The position numbers and the translations under genes were made by a program. The notes under the pieces are model-generated. The model saw only the letters and a program-made list of their open reading frames with translations. It had not been told where the DNA came from and did no database searches. Below are positions 26,149 through 35,688 of a stretch of 64,000 nucleotides of DNA, piece by piece; position 1 is the first letter of the stretch; every line of letters begins with the position of its first letter. Source of the stretch: Parabacteroides gordonii MS-1 = DSM 23371 (lineage in GTDB: Bacteria; Bacteroidota; Bacteroidia; Bacteroidales; Tannerellaceae); NCBI RefSeq assembly GCF_000969825.1, contig NZ_KQ033919.1, positions 705,958 to 769,957 on the forward strand. The letters run 5' to 3'.

Positions 26149-27426
26149 ATGGATTGGTTAATTATCGGCGGACTGCTCGCCATCATCATTTTACAACTGT
26201 TATTCCGTCCGAAAAAGGACACTTCCGATACACAAAACGAACTGAAACGCTTGCTTGACGAAATGCAACGTTCATTCGAACGCATCGAGAAAAACTTCCG
26301 CGAAGATTTCAGGCTGAACCGGGAAGAGGGTCGTATCGTTGCCCGCGACAACCGGGAAGAACTGACCCGCTCCATGAGCGAGTTCCGCGAGGCTTTCGAC
26401 CGGGGTATCGCTTCTTTCAACAACCTGCAACGGGAAAAGTTCGCCAACCTCGACGAGCAGCAGCGGCTACTGGTTGCCAACACGGAAAAGCGACTGGAAG
26501 ATATCCGCGTCACCGTCGACGAGAAACTACAAAAGACCCTGAACGACCGTATCGGACAGTCGTTCCGCCTGGTCACCGAACAACTGGAGAGCGTGCAGAA
26601 AGGCCTCGGCGAAATGCAAACACTGGCACAGGATGTAGGCGGGCTGAAACGGGTATTGAGCAACGTCAAGACACGGGGGAATATCGGAGAAATACAGCTG
26701 AGTATGCTGCTCGAACAGATACTCGCCCCGGAACAATATGAAGCGAACGTCCATACCCGCAAAGGGTCGGATGCCGTCGTGGAGTTTGCCGTCAAGCTCC
26801 CCGGACGCGACGATGTACGCGAATATGTCTACCTCCCGATCGATGCCAAGTTCCCGAAGGATGTCTACGAACAACTGCTGGATGCCTACGACAATGCCGA
26901 CCCGCAGGCAATCGAAGCCGCCGGGAAGTTACTGGAAACGACCATCAAGAAGATGGCCAAAGATATCTCCGACAAATACCTGGCTCCTCCCGCCACCACC
27001 GACTTCGGTATCATGTTCCTCCCGTTCGAGGGCATCTATGCGGAAGTGGTACGCCGCTCCACCCTGATGGAAGAACTGCAACGGACATACAAAGTGGTTG
27101 TAACGGGGCCTACAACGCTGGCCGCCATACTGAACAGCCTGCAAATGGGCTTCCGTACCCTGGCCATACAAAAGCATTCGGGTGAGGTATGGACGATACT
27201 CGGTGCCGTAAAGAAGGAGTTCGAGAAGGTGGGCGGCATGCTGGAAAAAGCACAGAAGAACCTGCAAACGGCCAGCGGCCAGATCGAAGAGGTGCTGGGT
27301 ACCCGTACCCGCGCCATCCAACGGAAACTGAAAGATGTCGACACCCTGAGCGACCGCGAAGCCCGCGCCATCATCCCCGAACTAGGCCCCCTGACAGATA
27401 TTGAAGAAGAAACAGATACAGAATAA
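26149..27426 (+). CDS. rmuC: DNA recombination protein RmuC
   Basis: A 425-residue RmuC family protein: N-terminal membrane helix (WLIIGGLLAIIILQLLF), a long coiled coil (about 25-165), then the RmuC core with RGNIGEIQLSMLLEQIL, YLPIDAKFP (a PD-(D/E)XK-like strand) and FLPFEGIYAE, and a C-terminal helical part. RmuC limits inversions at short inverted repeats in E. coli and is linked to restriction of foreign or damaged DNA. The YfcC-type gene begins 2 bp after its stop, so the two are co-transcribed, without a known functional link. Confidence 0.95.
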   Translation: MDWLIIGGLLAIIILQLLFRPKKDTSDTQNELKRLLDEMQRSFERIEKNFREDFRLNREEGRIVARDNREELTRSMSEFREAFDRGIASFNNLQREKFANLDEQQRLLVANTEKRLEDIRVTVDEKLQKTLNDRIGQSFRLVTEQLESVQKGLGEMQTLAQDVGGLKRVLSNVKTRGNIGEIQLSMLLEQILAPEQYEANVHTRKGSDAVVEFAVKLPGRDDVREYVYLPIDAKFPKDVYEQLLDAYDNADPQAIEAAGKLLETTIKKMAKDISDKYLAPPATTDFGIMFLPFEGIYAEVVRRSTLMEELQRTYKVVVTGPTTLAAILNSLQMGFRTLAIQKHSGEVWTILGAVKKEFEKVGGMLEKAQKNLQTASGQIEEVLGTRTRAIQRKLKDVDTLSDREARAIIPELGPLTDIEEETDTE

Positions 27427-27428
27427 TC

Positions 27429-29012
27429 ATGAAGAAAAGACAGATACCCCACACTTACGTTATTATATTTTACATCATCCTCTTTTGTGCCGCCCTGACC
27501 TGGGTAATCCCCGGCGGACAGTATATTGAAAGTATCAACGACGCGGGACAGAAAACCGTGATCTACGAAGCTGTAGACAGGGTTCCGCAGACCTGGCAAG
27601 TGTTCTCCGCATTCTACAAAGGCTTTGTGGACAAAGCGGATATTATCGTCTTCATCCTGATTATCGGTGGTGCATTCTGGATCGTAAACGACAGCAAGGC
27701 TTTCGATATCGGCACTGTCAGCTTCCTGCGGAAAGCCCGGAAGATGGAAACGAACCCGCTGATACGGAAGATCGGGGTAGAGAATTTCCTGCTCACCTCC
27801 ATTATGTTGCTGTTCAGTATATTCGGTGCCGTGTTCGGCATGAGTGAAGAGACGATCGCCTTCTGCCTGGTATTGGTACCGATGGCGATCTCGATGGGAT
27901 ACGACTCGATCACCGGGGTCTGTATGGTGTTCGTTGCCGCCGGACTGGGCTTTGCCGGGGCGATACTCAACCCGTTCACGATCGGCATAGCACAAGGGTT
28001 GGCGGGTATTCCGCTTTTCTCGGGGATAGAATACCGTATCTTCTGCTGGTTCGTGATCAATATCATCGGCTTCACCTGGATACTGCGTTATGCTGCCAAA
28101 GTGAAGAAGAACCCGAAGCTCTCCCCCGTTTACGAGGAAGACCAATACTGGCGCGACCTGCATAGCAACACGTCACTGGACGTTACCTACCATACGCCGA
28201 AAGCTGCCTGGGTAAGTTTCGCCCTGCTGACCGTGGCACAGGTCATCTTTGCCGTTTACTATCCGCTTAACACGTTACGGATCGGGAACAGCGTGATCGA
28301 AGGACTGCCCTTAATGCCGATCCTCACCGTTGCTTTCATCCTGACCTCGGTCGTTGCCCTGAGGAAAACGGTTCACCTGTATATACTGAACCTGCTGTTC
28401 TTTACGATCTTCTACCTGATCACCGGTGTGATGGGTTATGGTTGGTATATCATGGAGATAGCCACCCTGTTCTTCGTACTGGGAATAGCGGCAGGGATAG
28501 CCAACAACCGCACGCCGAACGAACTGGTAAAACTCTTCCTCGACGGATGCAAAGACATTATGAGTGCCGCCTTGGTTGTCGGACTGGCAGGCGGTATCAT
28601 CGTAATCCTGCAGGACGGGAAGGTGATCGACACCATCCTGTTCAACCTGGCTAAAGGAATGGAAGGGCTTGGGCAGGTAGCTACCGTCGGCATGATGTAT
28701 GTTATCCAGACACTGATCAACCTGGTGATCCCTTCGGGCAGTGCCAAAGCCGCCCTTACGATGCCCATCATGGCACCTTTCTCCGACCTGATCGGATTGT
28801 CCAAGCAGGCAACGGTCATGGCTTTCCAGTTCGGCGACGGCTTCACGAACCTGATCACACCCACCTCCGGCGTACTGATCGCAGTACTCGGAGTCAGCCG
28901 CATCCCTTACGACAAATGGTTCGGCTGGGCCTGGAAGTTTATCCTGGTGATGGTGATCGTCGGATTCCTGCTGTTGATACCGACCGTACTGGTTCCGATG
29001 AACGGGTTTTAA
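27429..29012 (+). CDS. YfcC-family carrier (DcuC/PF03606-like, possible amino-acid antiporter)
   Basis: A 527-residue membrane protein with about 12-13 helices. The openings YVIIFYIILFCAALTWVIPG and GVFGMSEE-like (here AVFGMSEETIAF), GAILNPFTIGIAQGLAG, and IPSGSAKAALTMPIMAP with GDGFTNLITPTSG are diagnostic for the YfcC group. These proteins are annotated as putative basic amino-acid antiporters or C4-dicarboxylate carriers; the substrate here is unproven. It directly follows rmuC with a 2-bp gap. Confidence 0.85.
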   Translation: MKKRQIPHTYVIIFYIILFCAALTWVIPGGQYIESINDAGQKTVIYEAVDRVPQTWQVFSAFYKGFVDKADIIVFILIIGGAFWIVNDSKAFDIGTVSFLRKARKMETNPLIRKIGVENFLLTSIMLLFSIFGAVFGMSEETIAFCLVLVPMAISMGYDSITGVCMVFVAAGLGFAGAILNPFTIGIAQGLAGIPLFSGIEYRIFCWFVINIIGFTWILRYAAKVKKNPKLSPVYEEDQYWRDLHSNTSLDVTYHTPKAAWVSFALLTVAQVIFAVYYPLNTLRIGNSVIEGLPLMPILTVAFILTSVVALRKTVHLYILNLLFFTIFYLITGVMGYGWYIMEIATLFFVLGIAAGIANNRTPNELVKLFLDGCKDIMSAALVVGLAGGIIVILQDGKVIDTILFNLAKGMEGLGQVATVGMMYVIQTLINLVIPSGSAKAALTMPIMAPFSDLIGLSKQATVMAFQFGDGFTNLITPTSGVLIAVLGVSRIPYDKWFGWAWKFILVMVIVGFLLLIPTVLVPMNGF

Positions 29013-29022
29013 TTAATTTACC

Positions 29023-29030
29023 TATCTTTG
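29023..29030 (+). promoter_or_regulatory. -7 box before diacylglycerol kinase gene
   Basis: TATCTTTG lies 20 bp before the ATG at 29051, supporting that ATG over upstream in-frame starts, and predicts a leader of about 15 nt. Confidence 0.5.
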
Positions 29031-29050
29031 TGGCTTCAACCGATTGGAAT

Positions 29051-29428
29051 ATGAAGAATGATGGTTTTACTTTCCGCAAACGGCTGCGTAGTTTCCGGTA
29101 TGCTTTCAACGGCATACGCTTGCTGGTCACGAAAGAGCATAATGCTTGGATACATTGCTTTGCCGCCGTCTGTGTGATCGCAGCAGGCTTCCTGCTGGAT
29201 ATCTCGCAACTGGAATGGATCGCCGTAGTGATCGTGATCGGCGCCGTGCTGGCAGCCGAAGCAGTCAACTCGGCACTCGAGGCGCTGGCCGATTTCGTGT
29301 CGCCCGAATACAGCGAAGCCATCAAACGCACCAAAGACCTGGCCGCCGGAGCCGTCCTGCTGATGGCGATCGCAGCCGCCATCGTAGGCGGGATCATCTT
29401 CTTTCCCAAGCTAGCCGCTTTATTCTGA
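29051..29428 (+). CDS. Diacylglycerol/undecaprenol kinase family protein
   Basis: A 125-residue membrane enzyme of the DgkA family (PF01219) with three hydrophobic helices. The family motif appears as AAEAVNSALEALADF, with its metal/ATP-binding Glu residues, followed by RTKDLAAGAVLL. It phosphorylates diacylglycerol or undecaprenol at the inner membrane, recycling lipid carriers for wall or glycan synthesis; Gram-positive-type members prefer undecaprenol. The PAP2 phosphatase gene nearby (29731) could act on the same lipid pool, but this is only suggestive. The open frame extends to 28916 inside the previous gene, so the internal ATG is chosen. Confidence 0.92.
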   Translation: MKNDGFTFRKRLRSFRYAFNGIRLLVTKEHNAWIHCFAAVCVIAAGFLLDISQLEWIAVVIVIGAVLAAEAVNSALEALADFVSPEYSEAIKRTKDLAAGAVLLMAIAAAIVGGIIFFPKLAALF

Positions 29429-29515
29429 TATTAGGAACGTTTTAAACAAAACAGGATCAAACATAGTTATTTCGATAACTCATTATTCATTATTAATCAT
29501 TAATTATTCACAACA

Positions 29516-29692
29516 ATGAAACTTCCCGAAGACCCGATGATGCTTTTCAGCGTAGTCAACATGAAACTACGTGACAAATACGCATCCCTTGATGAACTTT
29601 GCCGTAAAATGGATGTAGACAAGGATATGCTTGTCCATAAACTGTCTGTTGCCGGATTTGAATACAGCGCCGAGAACAATAAGTTCTGGTAA
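29516..29692 (+). CDS. DUF4250 domain small protein
   Basis: A 58-residue protein, complete from ATG to TAA. The sequence MKLPEDPMMLFSVVNMKLRD followed by YASLDELCRKMDVDK fits the DUF4250 family (PF14056), small cytoplasmic proteins of unknown function with a helix-turn-helix-like predicted core. An AT-rich leader with ATTATTCATTATTAATCATT precedes it. It lies between the lipid kinase and PAP2 genes. Confidence 0.85.
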   Translation: MKLPEDPMMLFSVVNMKLRDKYASLDELCRKMDVDKDMLVHKLSVAGFEYSAENNKFW

Positions 29693-29730
29693 ACGCCGTT
29701 CCTATCAACAACATCAGTAATAAAAGAGAC

Positions 29731-30297
29731 ATGAAACCTATCAGACACATTCTTATCGTCTTTCTGGCCTTTGCCGCCTGCCTCACCGCAGGTGCACAGG
29801 AAATAAAGATCAGTGGAAGCCGCAAGGCGGTACGTACCTCCGGCGATGTGCTGGCCTTTGTAACACCGGCCGCCAGCCTGGCAACCATACTGGCCTTGCA
29901 GGACTGGCAGGGATTGAAACAGGGAGTATTTGCGGGCGTAACGACCCTGGGTATGACCTATGCGTTGAAGTATATCGTCAAGAAAGAACGTCCCGACGGC
30001 AGCGATAATCATTCGTTCCCTTCCATGCACACCTCCGTCTCCTTTACCGGAGCAGCCTTTATACAACGCCGTTATGGTTGGAAATGGGGTATACCGGCCT
30101 ATGCCGTAGCCACCTATGTAGGATGGAGCCGCACGTATGCCAAGAAGCATGACTGGTGGGATGTGGCTGCCGGAGCCGCACTGGGTGCCGGAAGTGCTTA
30201 TATCTTCACCCGTCCGTTCGCTAAAAAGCATAACCTGACGATCAGCCCGGTAGCCAGCGACAAGCATTTCGGTATTTATGCTTCGATGAACTTCTGA
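29731..30297 (+). CDS. PAP2-family phosphatase, secreted/periplasmic
   Basis: A 188-residue protein with a signal peptide (1-22, cut near TAGA/QEI) and the three PAP2 signatures: KKERPDG, PSMHTSVSF (PSxHT) and SRTYAKKHDWWDV (SRxxxxxHxxxD). Active members remove phosphate from lipid phosphates such as undecaprenyl pyrophosphate or phosphatidic acid. It lies 38 bp after the DUF4250 gene and ends with a clear terminator, so it may be the last gene of a small operon that starts with the lipid kinase. Confidence 0.9.
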   Translation: MKPIRHILIVFLAFAACLTAGAQEIKISGSRKAVRTSGDVLAFVTPAASLATILALQDWQGLKQGVFAGVTTLGMTYALKYIVKKERPDGSDNHSFPSMHTSVSFTGAAFIQRRYGWKWGIPAYAVATYVGWSRTYAKKHDWWDVAAGAALGAGSAYIFTRPFAKKHNLTISPVASDKHFGIYASMNF

Positions 30298-30324
30298 CAG
30301 GAGATAGACTGGATTAAAACTGGC

Positions 30325-30368
30325 GACCCGGACGTGTATCACTACAGATCCGGGTCTTACTATTTTTA
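30325..30368. terminator. Terminator between PAP2 and permease A1
   Basis: GACCCGGA (30325-30332) pairs with TCCGGGTC (30349-30356), followed by TTACTATTTTTAAA. It separates two convergent genes. Confidence 0.78.
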
Positions 30369-30390
30369 AATCTATATGTGTGAACTACCA

Positions 30391-31644
30391 CTATTCATAA
30401 TGTAAAGCTTCCGCCGGTTCGAGGCTGGCCGCTTCGTTGGCCGGATACCAAATACCGGCAACGATCATCCCGACAATCAGCAGATAGGAAAGAAGGATCC
30501 CGACGATGAAACGTCCTGCCGTATTTCCCAGAAGTCCGGTGCTTGTCAGGTCTGTCAACGCGATATTCAGGCAGATCAGCGAAGCCGGGATAAGCACAAG
30601 GGTCAGGAGCATCACCCCTTCACCCAATACAGCCATGCGCAACTGACTGCGGGTAGACCCCAAAGCCATACGCAGCCCCATCTCCCCCTGCCGCTGACGG
30701 GTACGGAACCAGAAGGTACCGACTATCCCCAGGAAGATATTCAGCAGGAGAAAGAACAGGATGAACGTGCGGGTCTTCATATCGCTTTTACCCTCCCGCA
30801 AGGCATCCTCCCTGATATTCGACAAAGGGGTTATATTCTGAAGATACAGGTTACCCAGTTCCACCTGGTCGCTTTTCTGTGCCATGAAGGTCTCCGCAAA
30901 GTCCTTGTCGGCATCCGGCTTTACGCGGACGGAGACTTCCGCCCACGGTAACATATTCGCACCAAAAGCTTTCACATTCGCTTCACCCTGATAGAGAAAG
31001 ACCTGCGGCCTTACCTTATTGAATTCCGAGCCACGGCCTGTCCGGCTCACAGCTCCGATCGTCAGTGTCTGGTTATCGTTGCCGGTATAGACGGTCTTCC
31101 CGACGGCATCCTGGCCGGGGAACAGGCGTTCGGCCACATCTTCCGTAATGACGGCGGTACGGGTGGTAATCCCCTCTTTCAAAGCGGCTTTACTTCCCGC
31201 TGTAGGCAGGATGCGGTATACATCGAAATAGTCGGGCGATACGAAATAAAGGCGACAGGACACCGCTTCGGAACCGGTGGTATCGGAACGTAAAGCCATA
31301 TAGTTGTCCATCGTATTATACGGAGTGCCGAACCGGGAGAAAGAGACAGCCTCCACCCCGGGCATACGACGGATCCTGTCCATAGCCTCCCACAAATCTT
31401 CCCCGACGGAAGACGGATGTTCGGCTGTTGTGAGATACCCCTCCGCTCCTTCTTCACGGGCGTTGAACTGGAAATTGTAGGTATGATCGAGCTCGAAGCC
31501 TACCGGGGCATTGAAGGTGTAGAGGACGACCAGGAAGTAGTCGACGATATACCACAGGCAGACAAACACCAACAGCAACTCCCCCAACAACCAGCTATTG
31601 CTTTTCCGCTGGTTCCATATCAGTTTAAGTATATGTTTAATCAT
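30391..31644 (-). CDS. ABC transporter permease A1 (FtsX type)
   Basis: A 417-residue permease of the shorter four-helix MacB/FtsX form: N-terminal helix (KHILKLIWNQRKSNSWLLGE then LLLVFVCLWYIVDYF), periplasmic domain (about 50-285), and three C-terminal helices with RQGEMGLRMALGSTRSQL. The ending EAASLEPAEALHYE is shared with permeases A2 and A3. It is the last gene of the B2-A2-B1-A1 operon. A and B permeases probably form heterodimers powered by an ATPase; the only nearby candidate is at 38964. Confidence 0.9.
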   Translation of the reverse strand: MIKHILKLIWNQRKSNSWLLGELLLVFVCLWYIVDYFLVVLYTFNAPVGFELDHTYNFQFNAREEGAEGYLTTAEHPSSVGEDLWEAMDRIRRMPGVEAVSFSRFGTPYNTMDNYMALRSDTTGSEAVSCRLYFVSPDYFDVYRILPTAGSKAALKEGITTRTAVITEDVAERLFPGQDAVGKTVYTGNDNQTLTIGAVSRTGRGSEFNKVRPQVFLYQGEANVKAFGANMLPWAEVSVRVKPDADKDFAETFMAQKSDQVELGNLYLQNITPLSNIREDALREGKSDMKTRTFILFFLLLNIFLGIVGTFWFRTRQRQGEMGLRMALGSTRSQLRMAVLGEGVMLLTLVLIPASLICLNIALTDLTSTGLLGNTAGRFIVGILLSYLLIVGMIVAGIWYPANEAASLEPAEALHYE

Positions 31645-31663
31645 CTTCTTCGTGTTTTAAGGG

Positions 31664-32971
31664 TTAGTATTCATTCAACGCATCTATAACATTCTTCCGC
31701 GACATCCGGTAAGCCGGTATGCCTGCCGACAGCAGGTTGAGCACCAGACAGAACAGGAAAGCATAGAGGAAGATCACCGGGTTCAGCAATTCAGACACCG
31801 ATAGCTGCGGCGTCCCCCCGAACACGGAAGAGATCGACCCGAAGCTGCCACTCAGCAGCCAGGTGCGCATCAGGAAGATGGCGACATAAGACAGCAACAG
31901 TCCGCCCACTCCCCCCAGTAGGGTTAGGAACATATTCTCCGAGAGGATCTGCACGAGCAGCCTTCCTTTCGTCGCCCCGAACGCTTTGCGGATACCGATC
32001 TCGGAAAGACGGTTGCGCATCTGCGAGAGAGTCATACCGGATAGGTTGATAGCAGGAACCAGCAGCAGGATAACGATCACAAGCACATACTGCAAGATCG
32101 TTTTCGTCTTGTCGGGGCCGATGGCACCCACTCCTTTTATCACCAGTTCCAGCTGGGTATCGGGTTGGTTATAGAGAGACAGTTTATACTCTTTCAACGA
32201 GCTGTTGTAACCCGCCAGCAGGTTGTTCATCTCCGTACGGATCGCATCGAAGTCGGCAGGCGAACGGGCCAGGATCACGGCATGGAACCAGCCGGTGATA
32301 CTTTCCGCCCAGATATCATCTGCCAGCATATCCCCGTCGACGGAAGAGTATGGTAGCCAGGCCTCGGCATAGGCTGTCCGGGCGATAACAGAGACGTCTT
32401 TCACTACGCCGCTAACGGTATAGGGCTTATAGCTGATCATGACGGTCTTGCCTGCGGCATCGGTCGTACCATACAGGCGGCGTGCCATCGTCTCGGTGAT
32501 GACTGCCTTTTTGATACCCGAAGCCACTTCCTCATGCGTATAGGGGCTACCGGAAATGAAGTCGAAGTTGAAGACCTTCCAGAATACGTCGTCGGTAAAC
32601 AGCATCAGGCAGTCTTTCTTCTCCTTTCCGCCCGGCAAAGAAGCCAGCTGGCTGCGGCAGGGAGAGAAGAAGGAGACAGCCTCGGGTGTTTTCATCGGAA
32701 GCAGGCATTCCTTGACGGTACGGAGCGAGAGGTAACCATTTCCGTAATTTTTATCATTGAAGGTACGGCCGCCCCAACGCACATACATCGTGCGGTCGCG
32801 GTTGTCCTCGGGGGAATAGTTCTTCACCCGCATCTGGTACGTGATGACCATTACCATGATCATACAGATGGCCAGGGCTGTTCCAAGGATGGAGATCAGG
32901 CTTAGGAGCTTGTTCTCCTTCAGCATGGCCAGGGCTTGTTTGAGATACTGTTTATACATATTCGTTGTCAT
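31664..32971 (-). CDS. ABC transporter permease B1 (FtsX type)
   Basis: A 435-residue permease, type B. After MYKQYLKQALAMLKENKLLS comes the first helix (LISILGTALAICMIMVMVIT), the periplasmic domain, and the FtsX helices with RNRLSEIGIRKAFGATKGRL, ending RKNVIDALNEY. The ATG at 32971 adds four residues (MTTN); by comparison with B2 and B3 the ATG at 32959 is equally likely. It is 19 bp upstream of A1 and clearly paired with it. Confidence 0.9.
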   Translation of the reverse strand: MTTNMYKQYLKQALAMLKENKLLSLISILGTALAICMIMVMVITYQMRVKNYSPEDNRDRTMYVRWGGRTFNDKNYGNGYLSLRTVKECLLPMKTPEAVSFFSPCRSQLASLPGGKEKKDCLMLFTDDVFWKVFNFDFISGSPYTHEEVASGIKKAVITETMARRLYGTTDAAGKTVMISYKPYTVSGVVKDVSVIARTAYAEAWLPYSSVDGDMLADDIWAESITGWFHAVILARSPADFDAIRTEMNNLLAGYNSSLKEYKLSLYNQPDTQLELVIKGVGAIGPDKTKTILQYVLVIVILLLVPAINLSGMTLSQMRNRLSEIGIRKAFGATKGRLLVQILSENMFLTLLGGVGGLLLSYVAIFLMRTWLLSGSFGSISSVFGGTPQLSVSELLNPVIFLYAFLFCLVLNLLSAGIPAYRMSRKNVIDALNEY

Positions 32972-33014
32972 TGTTTATATTCGATGATATTCTATTTGTC
33001 AGGCCATCCGGGAA

Positions 33015-33034
33015 GGGCGGTTTGCGAACCGCCC
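33015..33034. repeat. GC-rich hairpin between permease genes A2 and B1
   Basis: GGGCGGTT (33015-33022) pairs perfectly with AACCGCCC (33027-33034) over a 4-nt loop, in the 78-bp gap inside the operon. It has no T tract; it may be a dispersed repeat or an mRNA stabiliser. Confidence 0.6.
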
Positions 33035-33049
33035 GTACGGGGGGATGGG

Positions 33050-34321
33050 TTATTCATAATGGAGAGCTTCGGCCGGTTCGAGACGGGCTGCTTTGCGGGC
33101 GGGATACCAGACGGCGAGCATGATGGTAGCCGCCAGGATGCCCCAGGTCAGCAGGCTGACAACGAGAAGGCGGAGCACCGTTACCGGCATCACGTCCGTG
33201 CTCAGGAAGTCGAGGTAAGCCAGGTTGAAGCAGAGCAGCAAGGCCGGGAAAACGACGAGGGTAAGGATCAGCAATCCCTCGCCGATCACCAGGCGGTGCA
33301 GTTCGCGGCGGGTGGAGCCTACGGCCATACGCAAGCCCAGCTCTCCACGGCGGCGACTGATACGGAACCAGAAGGTACCGATCACAGCCAGGAAGACGTT
33401 GACAAGGAAGAAGAGGTTGATCGCCAACGTCAGGCGCCGGCCGTTCATCTCCATCGAGTTGTCGAGGAAGCCGGTGCGGATGTCGCTGTAGTACTGCACA
33501 TCAGCCAGCCAGAAGTTGCCTGCCGAGAGCGGCTGCTTCATCTGCTTCTTGAAGCGGTCGGCATAGTCCGCAGATCCTTCCACGCCGGGGCGGGTACGGA
33601 AGCAGATCGCGAAGGACATCACCCTCTGTTCGTCCGACCGGTATATGCTCGACTCTTTCAGGTACTCGAACATTGCGTTCTTTGGTTGGTCGACTCCCTT
33701 CTTCTTCAGGGGAGCGGTGACGGCAGAGACATACCGGAAGGTGGAGTCGCCCTTCTCATAGGTTACCTTCCGGCCAACGGCTTCTTCATCACCAAAAATA
33801 TTGGTAGCCAGTGTTTGGGTGATAATGAGGCCTTCGGGAAGCTGCTTCGCCAGGCGTTCGGGGCTTTGCCCGTCGGCGGTATGGATATCGAACACCCGGA
33901 AGTAATCGGGCGTAATGGTATAGATCAGCGCTTGTTTACCGATCGAATCGTTGAAAAGCGAACGGTTGTTGTTCGAATGAGTAAAAGGTAAGGAATAGGT
34001 ATCGCTGAGGGCGACCGACTCGACATCGGGATGTTCGCGCAAGCGATCCACTATACGCATCAGGTTGGTACCCGGCTCGTTGCTTCCCTGCTCATAGGTA
34101 ATATAGGATGAGCTGGTAGAAGGGCGCAAGGCCAGTGTTACCTTATAGACATTTTCCACAGAGATGCCTTCAGGCTGGAAAGCCGTGATGCCCTGCATCA
34201 GCAAGCTGTCGAGCGAACGCCAGAGGAGAACGAAGACGAGCAGCAGTTCGATAAAGACCCACACGTTGTTACGGCGTTGAGTCCAGATAAGTTTAAGGAT
34301 ATGTTTCAGCATAGCATTCAT
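33050..34321 (-). CDS. ABC transporter permease A2 (FtsX type)
   Basis: A 423-residue type-A permease. The core start KHILKLIWTQRRNNVWVFIE and the end KAARLEPAEALHYE match A1 and A3; the FtsX motif is RRGELGLRMAVGSTRREL. The ATG at 34312 (MLKHILK) matches the paralogues better than the one at 34321, which adds three residues. The gene begins 3 bp after the stop of B2 in the direction of transcription, so B2-A2 are tightly coupled. Confidence 0.9.
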   Translation of the reverse strand: MNAMLKHILKLIWTQRRNNVWVFIELLLVFVLLWRSLDSLLMQGITAFQPEGISVENVYKVTLALRPSTSSSYITYEQGSNEPGTNLMRIVDRLREHPDVESVALSDTYSLPFTHSNNNRSLFNDSIGKQALIYTITPDYFRVFDIHTADGQSPERLAKQLPEGLIITQTLATNIFGDEEAVGRKVTYEKGDSTFRYVSAVTAPLKKKGVDQPKNAMFEYLKESSIYRSDEQRVMSFAICFRTRPGVEGSADYADRFKKQMKQPLSAGNFWLADVQYYSDIRTGFLDNSMEMNGRRLTLAINLFFLVNVFLAVIGTFWFRISRRRGELGLRMAVGSTRRELHRLVIGEGLLILTLVVFPALLLCFNLAYLDFLSTDVMPVTVLRLLVVSLLTWGILAATIMLAVWYPARKAARLEPAEALHYE

Positions 34322-34324
34322 TTA

Positions 34325-35656
34325 TTAACTGTTCAGGGCATCTGTTATATTCACACGAACGGCACGCCAGACGGGTATCATCGACGAGAGGATATTCAGT
34401 ACCAGGCAGACCAGGAAGGCATAGAAGAAGACCGGCAGGTTGATCATCACCCCCGGTGTCAACACCATATCTGTGTTACCCATCAAGAGGGAGACGAGCC
34501 CCGAGGCGAGCAGCAGTTTCCGGAAAAGCATCACCAGGATATAAGAGAAGACGAGCCCCATCACGCCACCGGGCAGCATCAACACCATATTCTCTACCAG
34601 GACTTGCAGGAAAAGCCCCGCCTTGCGTGCCCCGAAAGCCTGCCGTACACCCAATTCGGGGATGCGGTCGTGCATGTGTGAGGCATTCAACCCCGACAGG
34701 TTAAGGGCCGGGATAAGCAGGAAGAGGAAGATCAGCAGGCCGAGTACGGTGTAAATGAAGCGCACCTCGCCTCCACTGTCCACATTCGTCCCGATGCCCC
34801 CCATGACAAACTGGCGAACGATATGCTCGCCGTGAGAGTCGAGCGGGCCGGTCAGCACGATCTTCCCGTCGCTCAGGGTGGAGTTATAGCGGCGTATATT
34901 CTCATCCAGCTCACCGGCCACCTCTTTTTGGGTGACACCATCGCGGGGCAGGATATAAGCGCAAAGGAAACCGATGGAAACATCCCGCTCGTCCTTCCCC
35001 GTCTCATTGAAGGCTGCGAACGTTGTATACGGTATCCAGATATCGGCACAGACCGAAGGAGTGATACCCGACACATCGTCCACAACGCCGCTCACGGTGT
35101 ATTCCGTATCGTTGAGCAGGAAGGAACGGCCTGTTACATTCGTTTCGCTGAACAGCTTCTTGGCCGTCGTGACGGAGATTACCGCCTTGCTGATCCCCGA
35201 CGTGAAATCGGCCTTATCGTATCCCTTCCCCTCGAGGAAACGGAAGCGGAAGAGTTGCCAGAAACCGTCGTTGGTAGCCATCATCGACACCTTCAAAGGA
35301 TTGCCTCCCCCCAGGAGATCGATATAGTTGTCGCCAAGCAGCATGGCAGCGATCGTCGGGTCGGTGGCAACGGCGACGACCTCAGCCGAAGTCAGCGGGT
35401 AAAGACATTCGCGGACGGTGCGGGTTCCGAAGAAGAAGTCGCTGGTGCCCTGCCCCCTTGTGTATTGCAGGCTGTTGAGGTAAAGCGTGCGGTCACGGTT
35501 CACCTCCGGTGCCATATTGGCCGTACGGATATGGTAGGCGATGGCCATCACCATCACCATCGAGATAGCCAGTCCCGTTCCGATGATATAGACGCCGCTG
35601 TAGAAGCGGTTCTGCTTCATCAGGTTCCAGGCTTGTGTGAGGTATTGTTTGTACAT
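34325..35656 (-). CDS. ABC transporter permease B2 (FtsX type), first gene of operon
   Basis: A 443-residue type-B permease from the ATG at 35656 (MYKQYLTQAWNLMKQNRFYS). A longer open frame to 35956 would run through the promoter and into the neighbouring gene, so it is rejected. First helix: YIIGTGLAISMVMVMAIAYH; FtsX motif: HDRIPELGVRQAFGARKAGL; end: AVRVNITDALNS. A sigma-54 promoter lies 33 bp upstream. It heads the B2-A2-B1-A1 operon, which has no ATPase or adaptor of its own. Confidence 0.9.
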   Translation of the reverse strand: MYKQYLTQAWNLMKQNRFYSGVYIIGTGLAISMVMVMAIAYHIRTANMAPEVNRDRTLYLNSLQYTRGQGTSDFFFGTRTVRECLYPLTSAEVVAVATDPTIAAMLLGDNYIDLLGGGNPLKVSMMATNDGFWQLFRFRFLEGKGYDKADFTSGISKAVISVTTAKKLFSETNVTGRSFLLNDTEYTVSGVVDDVSGITPSVCADIWIPYTTFAAFNETGKDERDVSIGFLCAYILPRDGVTQKEVAGELDENIRRYNSTLSDGKIVLTGPLDSHGEHIVRQFVMGGIGTNVDSGGEVRFIYTVLGLLIFLFLLIPALNLSGLNASHMHDRIPELGVRQAFGARKAGLFLQVLVENMVLMLPGGVMGLVFSYILVMLFRKLLLASGLVSLLMGNTDMVLTPGVMINLPVFFYAFLVCLVLNILSSMIPVWRAVRVNITDALNS

Positions 35657-35688
35657 TCCTAAGTAGATTATAGTTTTGTTTTCGGATA

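Noticed and set aside
27036-28163. 375-residue minus-strand ORF across rmuC and the YfcC-type gene
   Set aside because: It overlaps two well-supported genes on the other strand and has no recognisable motif.
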